From a virus, in the IMG/VR virus record IMGVR_UViG_3300027805_000067, positions 1-27,844 of that record: a stretch of DNA of 27,844 nucleotides. One strand, written 5' to 3'. Both the position numbers and the translations under genes were made by a program. Positions 26,749 to 27,844 of the stretch are shown here, piece by piece; position 1 is the stretch's first letter; every line of letters begins with the position of its first letter. The notes below the pieces were generated by a model, which saw only the letters and a program-made list of their open reading frames with translations, was not told the DNA's origin and searched no databases.

Positions 26749-27598
26749 GTTCATCCTCCGGACAAAGGGCAAAAGTAGTTGCGTCAACTCGGGCACCAAT
26801 CTTCTCTAGGATCGTTCCGTCTTCAGTAATACGGAGCAGGCCGATCTTGGTGCGGTGCTCTTCGGGCATGTCGTCCCACGAGTCGAACCTAGAGCTACCC
26901 ACCAACCATGCACCGCCCTCCAACTCCGCTGCGGTCAACATTCTTCCTTTTTCGTATGCCTCGTACATGGAAGCCGTATGGGCGTTGTCTTTAGACTCCT
27001 GCACCGCTTTGGCTAGCGCGGCTACTGTGGTTTCGTTAGGGTACGCGGCGACGAACGCCGCCATGTTCTGTAGTGCGAACTCTTGCATCAAGTCGCTGAC
27101 GTTGGTCTTCGCTACGTACAAGGCGTGCGAGTACTTGTTGTGCGCTGAATACAGGACGTTCCTGATGCGATTGGCTTTGGACTCAATGATTGTGTGATCA
27201 CTGACTGGCTTAAGTTTGCGTCGCAAGTACGTCATGGCACGCCCAACATCAGCAGTGGTCGTGTTCTCTATGACTGAGCCTGTTGGGCTGTTCATGGAAA
27301 TACACAGGCTGTACCTGCGCCGGAAGTACCCCCCGGTCACGCTGCCGATACGCACATTGCGGTGGTTGATCGCAATCTTGTTGGATATGACGTAATACAC
27401 CCCGTCTGAATCTTTGCGAACATCACGCGCGCCTCGGTCCACATCAAGCACCAGACTGAACTGGGGGAACGCTGAAGGCAGGAGCTTGGATATCTCCTGA
27501 AGCAGATCGGTGTGCAGCCTGACTTCGGGGTTGTGCTGTCTGTGCGTGGTGAGAACGTCACGCAGTGTGGGGCTTACTTTGAACTTGCTAAGGTCCAT
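26738..27598 (-). CDS. 286-aa phage protein, function unknown
   Basis: ATG 27598 has GAGGAAACC upstream (good Shine-Dalgarno) and follows a 16-bp palindrome. I do not recognise the family. The protein has a helical N-terminus (LRDVLTTHR), a likely beta-rich part (YYVISNKIAINHRNVRIGS, RRRYSLCISMNSP), then a helical middle (DVGRAMTYLRRKL; YSHALYVAKTNVSDLMQEF), ending in a mixed region with WLVGSSRFDSW. It is the first complete gene of the leftward block within the window. Part of it (27011-27082) is duplicated with a 13-nt deletion at the right end. Confidence 0.75.
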   Translation of the reverse strand: MDLSKFKVSPTLRDVLTTHRQHNPEVRLHTDLLQEISKLLPSAFPQFSLVLDVDRGARDVRKDSDGVYYVISNKIAINHRNVRIGSVTGGYFRRRYSLCISMNSPTGSVIENTTTADVGRAMTYLRRKLKPVSDHTIIESKANRIRNVLYSAHNKYSHALYVAKTNVSDLMQEFALQNMAAFVAAYPNETTVAALAKAVQESKDNAHTASMYEAYEKGRMLTAAELEGGAWLVGSSRFDSWDDMPEEHRTKIGLLRITEDGTILEKIGARVDATTFALCPEDEHGA

Positions 27599-27619
27599 GG
27601 TTTCCTCGTGATTGTTGCG

Positions 27620-27635
27620 TGCCTAATATTAGGCA
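27620..27635. promoter_or_regulatory. 16-bp perfect palindrome upstream of the 286-aa gene, candidate operator
   Basis: TGCCTAATATTAGGCA is a perfect inverted repeat located about 22-37 nt upstream of ATG 27598, in the only non-coding gap before the block. Its AT-rich centre and symmetric half-sites are typical of operators bound by dimeric regulators. TAATAT within it could also serve as a poor -10 element. The DNA-binding proteins encoded here (winged helix, HTH) are candidate ligands; this is an inference. Confidence 0.55.
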
Positions 27636-27649
27636 GCGCGTGATAGTGG

Positions 27650-27713
27650 TCAGTCTTTGAAGATCGTGAATTCCAGTAGTTCACCGTGCTCGTCTAGGTC
27701 GAACCACAGGATG
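27650..27713 (-). pseudogene. 3' fragment of an upstream leftward gene, cut off by rearrangement
   Basis: The frame ending at TGA 27652-27650 encodes ILWFDLDEHGELLEFTIFKD. Two codons further upstream the frame meets TAG, at the junction with the duplicated segment, so no start is available. The fragment looks like a genuine C-terminus, matching the second repeat copy. It may be the end of a real gene whose body has been displaced by the rearrangement or by misassembly. Confidence 0.6.
27651..27713. repeat. 63-bp direct repeat, copy 1
   Basis: Copy 1 matches 27777-27839 at 61 of 63 positions. The two differences are single T/C changes; on the - strand one is silent (Leu) and one changes Lys to Glu. 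The unequal copies make a simple duplicated read less likely, although mixed strains in an assembly could produce the same picture. Confidence 0.95.
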
Positions 27714-27772
27714 GGCTAGCGCGGCTACTGTGGTTTCGTTAGGGTACGCGCCATGTTCTGTAGTGCGAACTC
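27714..27772. repeat. duplicated fragment of the 286-aa gene with internal 13-nt deletion
   Basis: 27714-27750 equals 27011-27047, and 27751-27772 equals 27061-27082, without mismatches. The 13 nt between them (27048-27060) are missing here. The junction shows short GCG/CG microhomology. The segment lies between the two 63-bp repeat copies, in the same orientation as the original. Confidence 0.95.
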
Positions 27773-27844
27773 CTGCCAGTCTTCGAAGATCGTGAATTCC
27801 AGTAGTTCACCGTGCTCGTCTAGGTCGAACCATAGGATGCAGTC
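27725..27844 (-). pseudogene. chimeric open frame running off the right end
   Basis: From the right edge the frame reads DCILWFDLDEHGELLEF, then TIFEDWQEFALQNMA, and after the 13-nt deletion shifts into RTLTKPQ before TAG (27727-27725). It therefore joins the second repeat copy to part of the 286-aa gene, in the frame of its QEFALQNMA segment. The deletion breaks the frame. This is better read as a rearrangement product than as an intact gene. Confidence 0.6.
27777..27839. repeat. 63-bp direct repeat, copy 2
   Basis: Second copy of the repeat at 27651-27713, separated from it by the 63-nt insert (27714-27776) that is mostly a piece of the 286-aa gene. It lies 5 nt from the end of the window. 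Confidence 0.95.

Noticed and set aside
27651-27839. CRISPR array or phage terminal repeat for the two 63-bp copies.
   Set aside because: Only two long copies with a coding insert, no regular spacers; both copies encode the same protein end, so a coding duplication is the simpler reading.

Overview
The window looks like part of a tailed dsDNA bacteriophage genome (Caudoviricetes), or a contig from an uncultivated one. Evidence: tightly packed genes, a block of large low-complexity virion proteins, and a full phage replication block with family A DNA polymerase, primase-helicase, SNF2-type helicase and several small nucleases. No tRNA, rRNA, CRISPR array, IS element, terminase, portal, capsid or integrase gene is visible, so the left side of the genome lies outside the window. 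The virion genes (a gp10-like tail/stabilisation protein, then several ejection-type proteins including one with a lytic transglycosylase domain) suggest a short-tailed, podovirus-like particle infecting a bacterium with a peptidoglycan barrier. The host cannot be named from sequence alone. Base composition is mostly GC-rich (about 55-60% in lines counted), with lower-GC patches noted below.

Layout. Positions 2-15463 are a rightward (+) virion block of seven genes: a 5'-truncated beta-rich protein, a 654-aa tail/stabilisation protein, a jelly-roll-like 203-aa protein, a Gly-rich 505-aa protein, a Gln-rich 605-aa protein with 11-residue repeats, a 745-aa SLT-transglycosylase protein, and a 2247-aa polyvalent protein with a HELGH metalloprotease motif. 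An eighth gene (73 aa) is probably overprinted inside the giant gene at 10779-11000. Positions 15455-27598 are a leftward (-) early/replication block that meets the virion block tail to tail with a 9-bp overlap. Reading in transcription order (right to left) it holds: unknown 286-aa protein, winged-helix protein, 111-aa and 52-aa small proteins, Ogr-like zinc ribbon, C4 zinc finger, DUF3310 protein, VRR-NUC nuclease, DNA polymerase, Cas4/AddB-like Fe-S nuclease, HNH nuclease, a terminator, SNF2-type helicase, a sigma70-like promoter, a 135-aa helical protein, a probable ssDNA-binding protein, an HTH protein, the AEP primase-helicase, and an 88-aa protein. The last 195 bases are a rearranged stretch: two copies of a 63-bp repeat flank a deleted copy of part of the 286-aa gene.

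How the genes fit together. The leftward block supplies DNA replication (primase-helicase, polymerase, ssDNA-binding protein), recombination or DNA processing (SNF2 helicase, Cas4-like nuclease, VRR-NUC, HNH), and candidate regulators (winged helix, HTH, two zinc-binding small proteins, one resembling Ogr/Delta late activators). The rightward block supplies tail and ejection proteins. Many leftward genes are translationally coupled (ATGA, TGATG, or 2-3 nt gaps). No gene-free stretch exceeds 300 bases; the longest are 18549-18655 and the rearranged right end.
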